The notes: a model not told the origin generated them from the sequence alone. A DNA stretch of 7,784 nt from Candidatus Woesearchaeota archaeon (GCA_017609245.1 JAFCEI010000032.1:1-7784), one strand, 5' to 3'; counted from the stretch's first letter, positions 1-6,118 are shown. Numbers and translations are program-made.

Positions 1-1
1 A

Positions 2-1093
2 GGGTATGACAAAGACATAAAAGGAAAAGATATCAAGAGCGATGACCAGATTATAGAGCTTAAGCCACAGGATGTAATCCTGCCTTCCTCAACACTTGGT
101 TTGGATGAGTCTGCTGATAATGTGCTGTTTAGGGTTGCGGCTTTTGTTGATGAGGAATTAAGCAAACTTTATGGGCTAGAACCATATTACGATCTGAAGG
201 ACAAGGGAGATCTGGCTGGACAGTTGGTCATAGGACTGGCGCCCCATATCTCGGCAGGCATGGTCGGCAGGATAATTGGCTTTAGCCAGACCCAGGCATT
301 ATTTGCCCACCCTTTATATCACGCTGCCCTGAGAAGGGATTGTGATGGTGATGAAGCTTGCGTGATGCTTCTGATGGACGCTTTTCTTAATTTTTCAAGG
401 CAATATCTTCCTGATAAAAGAGGGGGAAGAACAATGGATGCCCCCTTGGTTTTAAACTACACATTGAATCCTGCAGAGGTTGATGATATGGTTCAGGGTT
501 TGGATGTTGGGTGGACATATCCTTTGGAATTTTATGAGGCAGCACTTGATTACAAGAATCCATGGGATGTGGATATTGAACAGCTGAACAGCAGGCTGGG
601 TAGCCCGCTTCAGTATGAAAATATGGGATTTACTCATGATGTTAGCAATATCAACACAGGAGTTCTTTGCTCTGCTTACAAGACTTTGCCCACAATGGAG
701 GAAAAACTTAAGGGTCAGATGGAGATTGCAGAAAAAGTAAGGGCTGTTAGTGAGGCAAATGTTGCAGCATTGGTTATTGACAAGCATTTTATAAAAGATA
801 TTAAAGGTAATCTGAGAAAGTTTTCAATGCAGCAGTTCAGGTGCGTGAAATGCAACAAAAAATATAGGAGGCCGCCTTTGGCTGGTAAGTGTGATAATTG
901 TGGTGGCAGGATAATTTTTACAATCCATGAAGGGAGCATTATTAAGTATCTGGATCCAGCAATATCTCTTGCTGAAAAGTATAATGTTCCTGCTTATCTT
1001 AAGCAGACACTTGAATTAACTAAGAGACGAATTGAAGGTGTTTTTGGGAAAGAGAAAGAGAAGCAGGAAGGGCTAGGGAAGTGGTTTGGGTGA
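2..1093 (+). CDS. polC: DNA polymerase D large (catalytic) subunit DP2, C-terminal part (5' end outside window)
   Basis: Catalytic subunit of the archaeal replicative polymerase PolD, which pairs with the small exonuclease subunit DP1. The reading frame is open from base 2, so the visible 363 residues are only the C-terminal part of a protein usually over 1,000 residues long; a TTG at 101 is internal and not a start. Visible signatures are RRDCDGDE (bases 332-355), the family's catalytic acidic motif, followed by the conserved stretch ending RGGRTMDAPLVL. A four-cysteine zinc finger has Cys codons at 842, 851, 890 and 899 (CX2C-X12-CX2C). The last residues, QEGLGKWF, fit a PCNA-interacting peptide. 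No intein interrupts the visible part. The gene ends exactly where the opposing DUF424 gene ends, with no gap. Identification is by recognised motifs; family assignment is very secure. Confidence 0.96.
   Translation, partial: GYDKDIKGKDIKSDDQIIELKPQDVILPSSTLGLDESADNVLFRVAAFVDEELSKLYGLEPYYDLKDKGDLAGQLVIGLAPHISAGMVGRIIGFSQTQALFAHPLYHAALRRDCDGDEACVMLLMDAFLNFSRQYLPDKRGGRTMDAPLVLNYTLNPAEVDDMVQGLDVGWTYPLEFYEAALDYKNPWDVDIEQLNSRLGSPLQYENMGFTHDVSNINTGVLCSAYKTLPTMEEKLKGQMEIAEKVRAVSEANVAALVIDKHFIKDIKGNLRKFSMQQFRCVKCNKKYRRPPLAGKCDNCGGRIIFTIHEGSIIKYLDPAISLAEKYNVPAYLKQTLELTKRRIEGVFGKEKEKQEGLGKWFG
1064..1087 (+). other. PIP-box-like PCNA-binding peptide at the PolD large-subunit C-terminus
   Basis: The codons for QEGLGKWF match the PIP pattern Q-x-x-(hydrophobic)-x-x-(aromatic)-(aromatic), placed one residue before the stop. 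Archaeal PolD large subunits are known to contact the sliding clamp through a C-terminal PIP motif, so position and pattern agree. Binding is inferred. Confidence 0.7.
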
Positions 1094-1390
1094 TTATTCC
1101 CTCACAACAACACACTGACACATAGGGATATTTTTTATCTTGATTATGTTTTCTTTGTTTATGATATTGTTTTTTAAACCAAAGTTAACTGCTTTTTTCC
1201 CAACCAGATTGACAATATAGGCTGTTTTTAGAACTTCTAAGACTTCTTGTTCAGGCATTTCTTCACCTTTGTAGAAGTTTGTTGTCATGTCCAGTCGAAG
1301 CTTGCCTTCTTCGAACTTTTTACCAATTAGCCCTTTGTCACAGATAGCAATAACTTTTCCATTTGGGCTTTTATGAACAGCAACAATCAT
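1094..1390 (-). CDS. DUF424 family protein
   Basis: A 98-residue protein of the archaeal DUF424 family, recognised from the early CDKGLIGKKFEEGKL region, the central IVNLVGKKAVNFGL segment and the closing IKIKNIPMCQCVVV strand. Its biochemical role is not established. The start is set at the ATG at 1390: its first bases overlap the aIF2-beta stop as ATGA, which gives the usual family N-terminus (MIVAVHKSPNG). A further upstream ATG at 1432 lies deep inside aIF2-beta and adds 14 residues foreign to the family. No good Shine-Dalgarno precedes the start, so translational coupling to aIF2-beta is likely. This arrangement suggests a role linked to translation or the ribosome (inference). Its stop abuts the PolD stop from the other side. 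Confidence 0.88.
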   Translation of the reverse strand: MIVAVHKSPNGKVIAICDKGLIGKKFEEGKLRLDMTTNFYKGEEMPEQEVLEVLKTAYIVNLVGKKAVNFGLKNNIINKENIIKIKNIPMCQCVVVRE

Positions 1391-1797
1391 TTTATTTCGT
1401 GAACTGCCCTTTGAGCTCCACAGGCCAGGCATTTAAGAGTTGTTCCAACATCTTCTTTGATAAGTTTTGTATCATGCTTTCCGCACTCTTTGCATTCCAC
1501 AAACTCTTTTGCATATTCCTGGATACGCTCGTTTATCTTTGCTGAAGGAACTTTGCTCCTGATTATTACTGAACCTGTACCTTTGATTTCACCTGGTGTT
1601 GCTAATTTTCTTAAGATGTATTTAAGCAGATGTGCCGGTGTTCTATGCAGATAATCTGCTATCTGCTTAAAATTGGAAATAACTGTTGTATTGCCTTGAA
1701 TATGGCTTTTTACAGCAGGAATTTCAAATCTTTCCTTTTCAACAGCTTTTTTTGGCAAAGATTGCTTTGCTTTTTCCAGTAATTTTTTGTAATTCAT
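1387..1797 (-). CDS. eif2b: Translation initiation factor aIF2 subunit beta
   Basis: Beta subunit of the archaeal aIF2 heterotrimer, which delivers initiator Met-tRNA to the small ribosomal subunit. The 136-residue product has the short N-terminal helix that contacts the gamma subunit (about 1-20) and a central alpha/beta domain (about 30-98, with TVISNFKQIADYL and GSVIIRSKVPS). A C-terminal zinc ribbon has Cys at 102, 105, 123 and 126 (CX2C-X17-CX2C). Length is normal for the archaeal factor. Two starts are possible. The in-frame ATG at 1818 lies only a few bases from the TATA box, hence upstream of the expected transcription start, so the ATG at 1797, about 26 bp from the TATA centre, is chosen; this implies a leaderless mRNA. 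The stop overlaps the next gene (DUF424) by four bases. Confidence 0.95.
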   Translation of the reverse strand: MNYKKLLEKAKQSLPKKAVEKERFEIPAVKSHIQGNTTVISNFKQIADYLHRTPAHLLKYILRKLATPGEIKGTGSVIIRSKVPSAKINERIQEYAKEFVECKECGKHDTKLIKEDVGTTLKCLACGAQRAVHEIK

Positions 1798-1818
1798 ATA
1801 TAAATTGAAATTCTGCAA

Positions 1819-1828
1819 ATTTATAAAT
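1819..1828 (-). promoter_or_regulatory. TATA box of the aIF2-beta/DUF424 operon
   Basis: The palindromic decamer ATTTATAAAT is centred about 26 bp upstream of the aIF2-beta ATG at 1797, the spacing at which archaeal transcription would start at or next to the start codon. This supports a leaderless transcript and the shorter start. Confidence 0.7.
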
Positions 1829-1850
1829 CTATTGGATTAATTTGAGAAAG

Positions 1851-1860
1851 ATATTTAAAT
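1851..1860 (+). promoter_or_regulatory. TATA box of the SpoIIM-family gene
   Basis: ATATTTAAAT, preceded by the purine-rich GAAAG that suits a BRE, is centred about 26 bp upstream of the ATG at 1882. This predicts a leaderless mRNA. It shares an 84-bp divergent region with the aIF2-beta promoter, the two boxes being about 32 bp apart centre to centre. Confidence 0.7.
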
Positions 1861-1881
1861 TATGCAAAACTAGGTTGTCCT

Positions 1882-2730
1882 ATGACATTAGAATCAATAA
1901 TAAGCCCATTAAAAGCAGAGAAAGAGCCATGGGACATGTTTTTTATAGGAATACTCTATTCTTCTGTTGCTGTTTTTTTAACACTTCTCATTTTTGAGAA
2001 TGAAAAAAGTCTGGCCCTAGTTTTTTTGACTGTGTTGGCTACAGTTCCTATCATGTATAATACATTAAAACTAGAAGAAGGAAAAGATGTTTTATATGGT
2101 GGCGAGCTCAGGCTTTTGAATGAGCATAGCAAAGCGCTGCTGTTTTTTATATTCTTATTCTTGGGGATCATGGTATCTTTTGCAGTCTGGTATATTGTTC
2201 TTCCTTCTCCGATATCTCAGGAATTGTTTTTTTCGCAACAGCAGGCAATCAACAGCATTAACAGAGCTGTTACGACTAATTTTGCTTCGGCAGAAACATT
2301 TTCATTAATTTTGTTAAACAATCTAAGGGTTCTGTTCTTCTGCCTGTTCTTTGCATTTTTTTACGGTGCAGGCGCCATCCTGATTTTGACATGGAATGCG
2401 TCAGTAATAGCTGCTGCACTGGGAAATTTCTTCAGAACCCAGCTTGCAGTTGCAAGCAAGGCAACAGGCATGGCAACTACTGGCATGTATTTTCATGTTA
2501 CTGCATTAAGTTTGGGGAGATACATGATTCATGGAATACCTGAGATTCTTGCCTATTTTGTTGGCGGTTTGGCAGGCGGAATAATCTCTGTTGCAGTAAT
2601 AAGGCATGATTTTAGAACAAAAAATTTTCAGAAAATTATCATGGATTCATCATCGCTGATTCTGATTGCAATCCTAATACTTGTGGCTGCAGCATTTATA
2701 GAGACCTTTATCACCCCTGCATTATTCTAA
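1882..2730 (+). CDS. SpoIIM/DUF95-family integral membrane protein
   Basis: A 282-residue polytopic membrane protein resembling the stage II sporulation protein M family, which is widespread in archaea that do not sporulate; its role there is unknown. Hydrophobic segments are seen at about 17-37, 43-60, 84-107, 144-170, 214-241 and 256-279. Family-like elements are the NN pair at 146-147 before a long helix, the GAGAI...WNAS stretch (163-174) and HGIPEILAYFVGGLAGG (217-233). The charged segment 61-83 and the polar stretch 108-140 are probably loops. There is no cleavable signal peptide. The start at 1882 is fixed by a TATA box about 26 bp upstream. It is divergent from aIF2-beta and convergent with the RPA32-like gene, so it is probably monocistronic. 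Family assignment is fairly secure; function is not. Confidence 0.82.
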   Translation: MTLESIISPLKAEKEPWDMFFIGILYSSVAVFLTLLIFENEKSLALVFLTVLATVPIMYNTLKLEEGKDVLYGGELRLLNEHSKALLFFIFLFLGIMVSFAVWYIVLPSPISQELFFSQQQAINSINRAVTTNFASAETFSLILLNNLRVLFFCLFFAFFYGAGAILILTWNASVIAAALGNFFRTQLAVASKATGMATTGMYFHVTALSLGRYMIHGIPEILAYFVGGLAGGIISVAVIRHDFRTKNFQKIIMDSSSLILIAILILVAAAFIETFITPALF

Positions 2731-2776
2731 AATTTTTAATACTTCGAAATTATTCAAATTTCGCTAGTTAAAAATT
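2731..2776. terminator. Convergent gap with inverted repeat and T/A tracts, likely bidirectional terminator
   Basis: This 46-bp gap lies between the stops of SpoIIM (+) and the RPA32-like gene (-). It holds a perfect 7-bp inverted repeat, CGAAATT/AATTTCG (2745-2751 and 2757-2763), with a 5-base loop. T tracts on the plus strand (from 2733) and on the minus strand (A run 2770-2774) give poly-U ends in both directions, the usual archaeal termination signal. The hairpin's role is inferred. Confidence 0.5.
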
Positions 2777-3340
2777 TTATTCCAAAATTTTTAATACACC
2801 AGGTTTAACAAAAAATATTTCACCTTTTTCCAAAAGATATCTTATTGAATTTGGGTTGATGTTATGTTCTGAAACCAGATAGTCAAACCCAACACCTTCT
2901 CCAGCATCAAGATCAGAAATAATATTTAAGATATCGTCATGATTTTTTTCTTTTGTTTGTTGTTCTGGAATTGTTTCATTTTCTTCTTCTATTGACTCTA
3001 TTTTAGACTTTAACTCCAGGTCCCTAACTTTTAGCCAGCCAGGATCTTGTATTTTCTTAATTATCTCCCCAACAATGTATCTCTCACCATTATACTCCCT
3101 TGGCTTGCCTATTATCATAACAATGTCGCCTATGTCAATCCCTTTAAAAAAATCTGGGTTTTCAAAATTCTTAATATTAATCTTTCCAGAGCCGTCATCT
3201 ACTGATGTTTGTGAATAACTAGGATAGTTTGATGCAGAGTTTATGATTGTGGCCAATATATTAACTCTTGAAATTTTGTCTCGAGAATCGAGTATCTGTG
3301 CAATTCTTACTTTTTGCGCAGTTTCTCTAAGTTCTGCCAT
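2777..3340 (-). CDS. OB-fold/winged-helix protein, RPA32-like, co-transcribed with MCM
   Basis: A 187-residue protein likely to bind single-stranded DNA. Residues about 22-97 read as an OB fold: NILATIINSA, then DDGSGKINIKNF, then IGDIVMIIGKPREYNGERYIVGEII, as in RPA32 and related tRNA_anti/OB domains. A charged, low-complexity linker follows (about 112-133, rich in E and K). Residues about 134-187 look like a winged helix (DDILNIISDLD...DYLVSEHNINPNSIRYLLEKGEIFFVKPGVLKI), matching the RPA32 plan of OB fold plus C-terminal winged helix. The ATG at 3340 lies 2 bases after the MCM stop, with an AGAGG Shine-Dalgarno inside the last MCM codons, so the two are translated from one mRNA. Whether it is the main RPA-type protein or an MCM accessory factor cannot be told from sequence alone. 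Confidence 0.78.
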   Translation of the reverse strand: MAELRETAQKVRIAQILDSRDKISRVNILATIINSASNYPSYSQTSVDDGSGKINIKNFENPDFFKGIDIGDIVMIIGKPREYNGERYIVGEIIKKIQDPGWLKVRDLELKSKIESIEEENETIPEQQTKEKNHDDILNIISDLDAGEGVGFDYLVSEHNINPNSIRYLLEKGEIFFVKPGVLKILE

Positions 3341-3342
3341 GC

Positions 3343-5355
3343 TTATATCCTCTGAATAAATCCTCTTCTAGGTTCAAAGATATCTCCTGATCTCTTAAGT
3401 TTTTCAAGAACCTCTTCCACCTGGTCTTCAGGTACCCCCTTATCTTTTGCTTCTTTTAAAATATCTTCTATAGGTATTGTTTTTCCCAGAGTATTCTCTA
3501 GATCATCGATTATCTCTTTTATTGTCATTATCTTGCTTCTCTGCGAAGCAGTTATCCCGGTCGTAATCCTGTCAATGTCTATCTGTCCTGTTTCTGGATC
3601 AACACCTATCTGGGTCAGGCAGTAATGAAGCAAATCTATGGCCCGTTTTGCATCCTTTTTTGTCACTTTTTTTCCTAATCTTATTTTTGCATTTGCTTCT
3701 GACAACCTTACTAGGGCTTCTAGCTGTCTTGGAGATATAGGAACTACTTTTTCTGCTCCTTCAGAATATTTTGACCTCATCTTCAAATAATAGGTTTTTA
3801 TTTCTTCCAGGGCAGAATCAGTTATTTTTGGCTGAACTTTTTGCCTAGCATAAGCAATATATTTTTTCATGAGCTTAGGGTCGATCTCTTCTTTTCCTGT
3901 AGGCTTCTGGTGAAGAAGAAGAATATGGCTTGCCATCTCCTCGTCTTTTTCAGGATTTGGTAGATCTTTGATCGGGAATATCAGGTCAAATCTGTTGATA
4001 AGAGTTACAGGAAGTTCAATCTGCTTTGCAAGACTTTCGTATATATCAAATCTTCCGAATTTAGGGTTTGCAGCTGCCAGCACAGATGTTCTTGCTAACA
4101 GTGTCGCCTGGATGTTCGCTTTTGAGATTGTTATTGTCTGCTGCTCAAGCGCTTCGTGCATCGCTGACCTGTCTTCTACTGACATCTTATCCAGCTCATC
4201 AATCATGCAGATGCCTTTGTTGGCCAGCACTAAAGCACCTGCTTCAAGGCTCCATCCTTTCAGGAACTCATCTTTGACAACAGATGCTGTCAGTCCAGCC
4301 CCTGTTGCACCTTTTCCAGATACATACCTGCCTTTTGGAGCTATAAGAGATATCCTTTTTAGCAGCTGGCTTTTTCCTGCGCCAGGATCCCCTACTAGGA
4401 GTATATGTATGTCTCCTCTAGATATTATCCCATCTTTTCTTGATTTCTGGACCCCTCCCATCAACTGAATCAATAGAGCTTCTTTTATCCTGTCGTGACC
4501 ATATATTGATGGAGCGATGCTTCTGACAAGCCTTTCATAGACTTTTGAATCTTTTGCCAGGTCTTTTATTTCTTTTTCTTCTTTTTCAGATATATCAACA
4601 TCATAGAAATCTTCTTCAGCAGCCTCAACATAGTTAGCTTCTATCAACAGGTCAAATCTTGTCGATTTTACGCCTGACCTTAGTGTTATTGGAACTTCTT
4701 TCACCACCCCATTTACTCTTATTTTTGATCCAGGGTTTGTCTTTTTTTCAGATATAGGAGATACAAGATCTTGTGTCAGAAACACATTCATTCTTTTTGG
4801 CTGCTCCCCTCCTTCAAGGTTTTCAGGAGCTTCTTCCAGAACAAGCCCCTGCGCATCGACCAGCTCTTTGCTCAATAGCCTGAACTTACCTTTTCTTCCA
4901 CATGAGCACCTGTGCGGTTCCTTAAATGCTGTATCAAGCTGCAAAACACCTATTATGTTGCCGCAGCTGGGACATTCGAATTTTGCTGTTGTTACCTGTG
5001 GCCTTACATCTGATTTCTGCCTCACTACACCTTCAATTGCAAGCAATCTCCCTATGTGATTTGAACGTATATCTCTGATCATGATATATTGTGATTCAGG
5101 AAGGTTTGAAAAACGGATTTTGAATTTTTTTAGGTCTGCTTCAATGTCAAATTCTTCTACTGCCAGTTCAGCAGCCTTTATTGATTCTTCTGGCTTGTCC
5201 AGCAATTCTTCTGCAAGAATAGGATCAAATTTTGCAAGCAGGGAGAAATCAACCGAGAGGTGAGCCTCACCTTTCCTGACTGCTTCAGACAGCTCTGCTT
5301 TGTAGTTTTTTTCTAAAAAATCCCGAAATCCTTTGATTTGTTCTGTCGCATCCAT
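3343..5355 (-). CDS. mcm: Replicative DNA helicase MCM
   Basis: Homohexameric 3'-5' replicative helicase. The 670-residue protein has the full archaeal layout. The N-terminal domain (about 1-250) carries a zinc site with Cys 128, 131, 150 and 152 (CX2C-X18-CXC). The AAA+ domain has Walker A GDPGAGKS (322-329), GATGAGLTASV (349-359), Walker B ICMIDELDKM (382-391, catalytic D386/E387), sensor 1 AAANP (427-431), the arginine finger in INRFDLIF (R455) and sensor 2 SPRQLEAL (R543). A C-terminal winged helix occupies about 605-670. Length is normal and there is no intein. The start at 5355 gives a typical N-terminus, but no TATA box stands at the leaderless distance and no Shine-Dalgarno is evident, so its mRNA may begin further upstream or come from TBP read-through. 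The RPA32-like gene follows after 2 bases. Confidence 0.97.
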   Translation of the reverse strand: MDATEQIKGFRDFLEKNYKAELSEAVRKGEAHLSVDFSLLAKFDPILAEELLDKPEESIKAAELAVEEFDIEADLKKFKIRFSNLPESQYIMIRDIRSNHIGRLLAIEGVVRQKSDVRPQVTTAKFECPSCGNIIGVLQLDTAFKEPHRCSCGRKGKFRLLSKELVDAQGLVLEEAPENLEGGEQPKRMNVFLTQDLVSPISEKKTNPGSKIRVNGVVKEVPITLRSGVKSTRFDLLIEANYVEAAEEDFYDVDISEKEEKEIKDLAKDSKVYERLVRSIAPSIYGHDRIKEALLIQLMGGVQKSRKDGIISRGDIHILLVGDPGAGKSQLLKRISLIAPKGRYVSGKGATGAGLTASVVKDEFLKGWSLEAGALVLANKGICMIDELDKMSVEDRSAMHEALEQQTITISKANIQATLLARTSVLAAANPKFGRFDIYESLAKQIELPVTLINRFDLIFPIKDLPNPEKDEEMASHILLLHQKPTGKEEIDPKLMKKYIAYARQKVQPKITDSALEEIKTYYLKMRSKYSEGAEKVVPISPRQLEALVRLSEANAKIRLGKKVTKKDAKRAIDLLHYCLTQIGVDPETGQIDIDRITTGITASQRSKIMTIKEIIDDLENTLGKTIPIEDILKEAKDKGVPEDQVEEVLEKLKRSGDIFEPRRGFIQRI
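3349..3353 (-). promoter_or_regulatory. Shine-Dalgarno of the RPA32-like gene
   Basis: AGAGG on the minus strand lies about 8 bases before the ATG at 3340, within the final MCM codons. It supports this start and coupled translation. Confidence 0.55.
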
Positions 5356-5472
5356 CTTTTTAGTTGATGTAGGAATTGATTCTTCCCGCCCTCTGTCCCC
5401 CTCATCACCACCCTGTGGCTTGCGGAGGGTTGATTTACTTATCAGTAGGTTAAATTACACCTCTTTTTCTTG
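5356..5472. other. TBP-MCM intergenic leader with GC-rich island
   Basis: Between the TBP terminator and the MCM start there is a 43-bp GC-rich block (5385-5429) in otherwise AT-rich DNA. On the MCM-sense strand it can form a small nested hairpin, CCCTC/GAGGG outside and CCAC/GTGG inside (5408-5418). Only a weak TATA-like stretch (TAATTTAA, 5449-5456 in minus sense) is visible upstream, which would give a leader of roughly 70 bases. No ORF or recognisable RNA gene was found. Confidence 0.35.
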
Positions 5473-5484
5473 AAAAATAAAAAA
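5473..5484 (-). terminator. Poly-T terminator of TBP
   Basis: One base after the TBP stop codon the minus strand reads T6-A-T5 (TTTTTTATTTTT), a good match to the intrinsic poly-U terminators of archaea. It would separate TBP from MCM at least partly. Confidence 0.6.
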
Positions 5485-5485
5485 T

Positions 5486-6031
5486 TTATTTAGACTTAGC
5501 TCTTTTCAGGTTTTTTATCAGAAGTTCGACTGTTTCTTCAACCTCTTTTTCTGATTTTGTACCTGTGCATACAATCTTTCCGTTTGAGAAGAGCAGGAAT
5601 GTTGCTTTTTCTTTTGCCAGCTTGTAAACCAGGCCAGGGAATTGTTCTGGTTCATATTCTGTATTGTGAAGTTTCATTGCCAGCTTATTCAAGTTCAGAG
5701 ACATCCCTATACTCCCTGCTGCAACCATGTTCTGGATATTGATTTTTGGCTCTATTGTAATCTTTATGCCTATCTTTTTAAGAGCATCTTTTATCTTGTT
5801 GATTGCTTCTCTTACTTTTTTTATAGATCTTGCGCCTGTTACAACTATCTTTCCGGAGCTGAATATCAAAGCAGATGTTTTAGGCTCTTTGATCCTCAGC
5901 ACTAAACCTGGAAACTGCTCTGGGTTGTATTCTGTGTTGCTTAGTGTTGCTGCCATTTTCTCTAGAGGAATATCATGCTCTAAAGATGAAGAAACAACGA
6001 TATTTACAATCTTTATATTTCCTTTAACCAT
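5486..6031 (-). CDS. tbp: TATA-box-binding protein (TBP)
   Basis: Basal transcription factor that bends TATA DNA and recruits TFB and RNA polymerase. The 181-residue protein shows the two direct saddle repeats, about 5-90 and 97-178. Each repeat contains EY-x-PEQFPGL (residues 34-43 and 125-134) and the following FSSGKIVVTG or FSNGKIVCTG strand. Phe40, Phe57, Phe131 and Phe148 lie at the positions of the DNA-intercalating phenylalanines. The length equals that of the archaeal family, and no acidic C-terminal tail is present; the protein ends in a basic KRAKSK. The start at 6031 is supported by GGGGGT 8 bases upstream, which pairs with the 16S anti-Shine-Dalgarno with one wobble. Its promoter region is unusually rich (three TATA octamers and a dyad). 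Confidence 0.97.
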   Translation of the reverse strand: MVKGNIKIVNIVVSSSLEHDIPLEKMAATLSNTEYNPEQFPGLVLRIKEPKTSALIFSSGKIVVTGARSIKKVREAINKIKDALKKIGIKITIEPKINIQNMVAAGSIGMSLNLNKLAMKLHNTEYEPEQFPGLVYKLAKEKATFLLFSNGKIVCTGTKSEKEVEETVELLIKNLKRAKSK

Positions 6032-6039
6032 ATTTAATA

Positions 6040-6045
6040 ACCCCC
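6040..6045 (-). promoter_or_regulatory. Shine-Dalgarno of tbp
   Basis: GGGGGT on the minus strand lies 8 bases before the ATG and can pair with ACCUCC with one G-U wobble. This agrees with a leader of about 30 bases starting near 6062, unlike the leaderless neighbours. Confidence 0.55.
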
Positions 6046-6070
6046 AATTGATGTATTGAACTGTAAATAA

Positions 6071-6083
6071 CCTTTGTCAAAGG
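6071..6083. promoter_or_regulatory. Perfect dyad CCTTTGTCAAAGG, candidate operator of tbp
   Basis: Two 6-bp arms flank a single central base. The dyad sits directly downstream (TBP sense) of the TATA octamer at 6085-6092 and before the predicted start site near 6062, where a bound repressor would block polymerase recruitment. The regulator is unknown. Confidence 0.4.
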
Positions 6084-6084
6084 C

Positions 6085-6092
6085 TTTATAAA
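6085..6092 (-). promoter_or_regulatory. Proximal TATA box of tbp
   Basis: TTTATAAA; it predicts transcription start about 26 bp downstream, near 6062, giving a 30-base leader with a Shine-Dalgarno. It is the best placed of three identical octamers. Confidence 0.6.
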
Positions 6093-6093
6093 C

Positions 6094-6118
6094 TTTATAA
6101 ATAGAGCTTATTTATAAA
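6094..6118. promoter_or_regulatory. Two further TTTATAAA boxes (6094-6101, 6111-6118)
   Basis: These are identical palindromic octamers upstream of the proximal tbp TATA box, offset 9 and 26 bp from it. Being palindromic, they could direct transcription either way or act as extra TBP-binding sites. Confidence 0.45.

Noticed and set aside
332..355. Possible intein insertion at the PolD catalytic motif
   Set aside because: Inteins are known at conserved polymerase motifs, but here the motif is continuous and no splicing-junction residues or homing domain are present in the visible part.
1391..1432. N-terminal extension of DUF424 starting at the ATG at 1432
   Set aside because: It would lie inside the aIF2-beta coding region and adds residues not seen in the family; the ATGA overlap start at 1390 fits better.
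1798..1818. Longer aIF2-beta starting at 1818
   Set aside because: That ATG lies within a few bases of the TATA box, upstream of the expected transcription start, and the extra seven residues are not typical of the factor.
3968..4468. 166-codon plus-strand reading frame opposite MCM
   Set aside because: It is the antisense shadow of the conserved MCM AAA+ domain and shows no family resemblance or promoter.
5385..5429. Origin recognition box
   Set aside because: A single G-rich run without repeated copies or a neighbouring orc1/cdc6 gene is not enough to call an origin.
5361..5450. Box C/D guide RNA in the tbp-mcm gap
   Set aside because: A GTGATGA box-C-like heptamer occurs on the minus strand, but no properly placed box D (CTGA) or C'/D' pair follows it.
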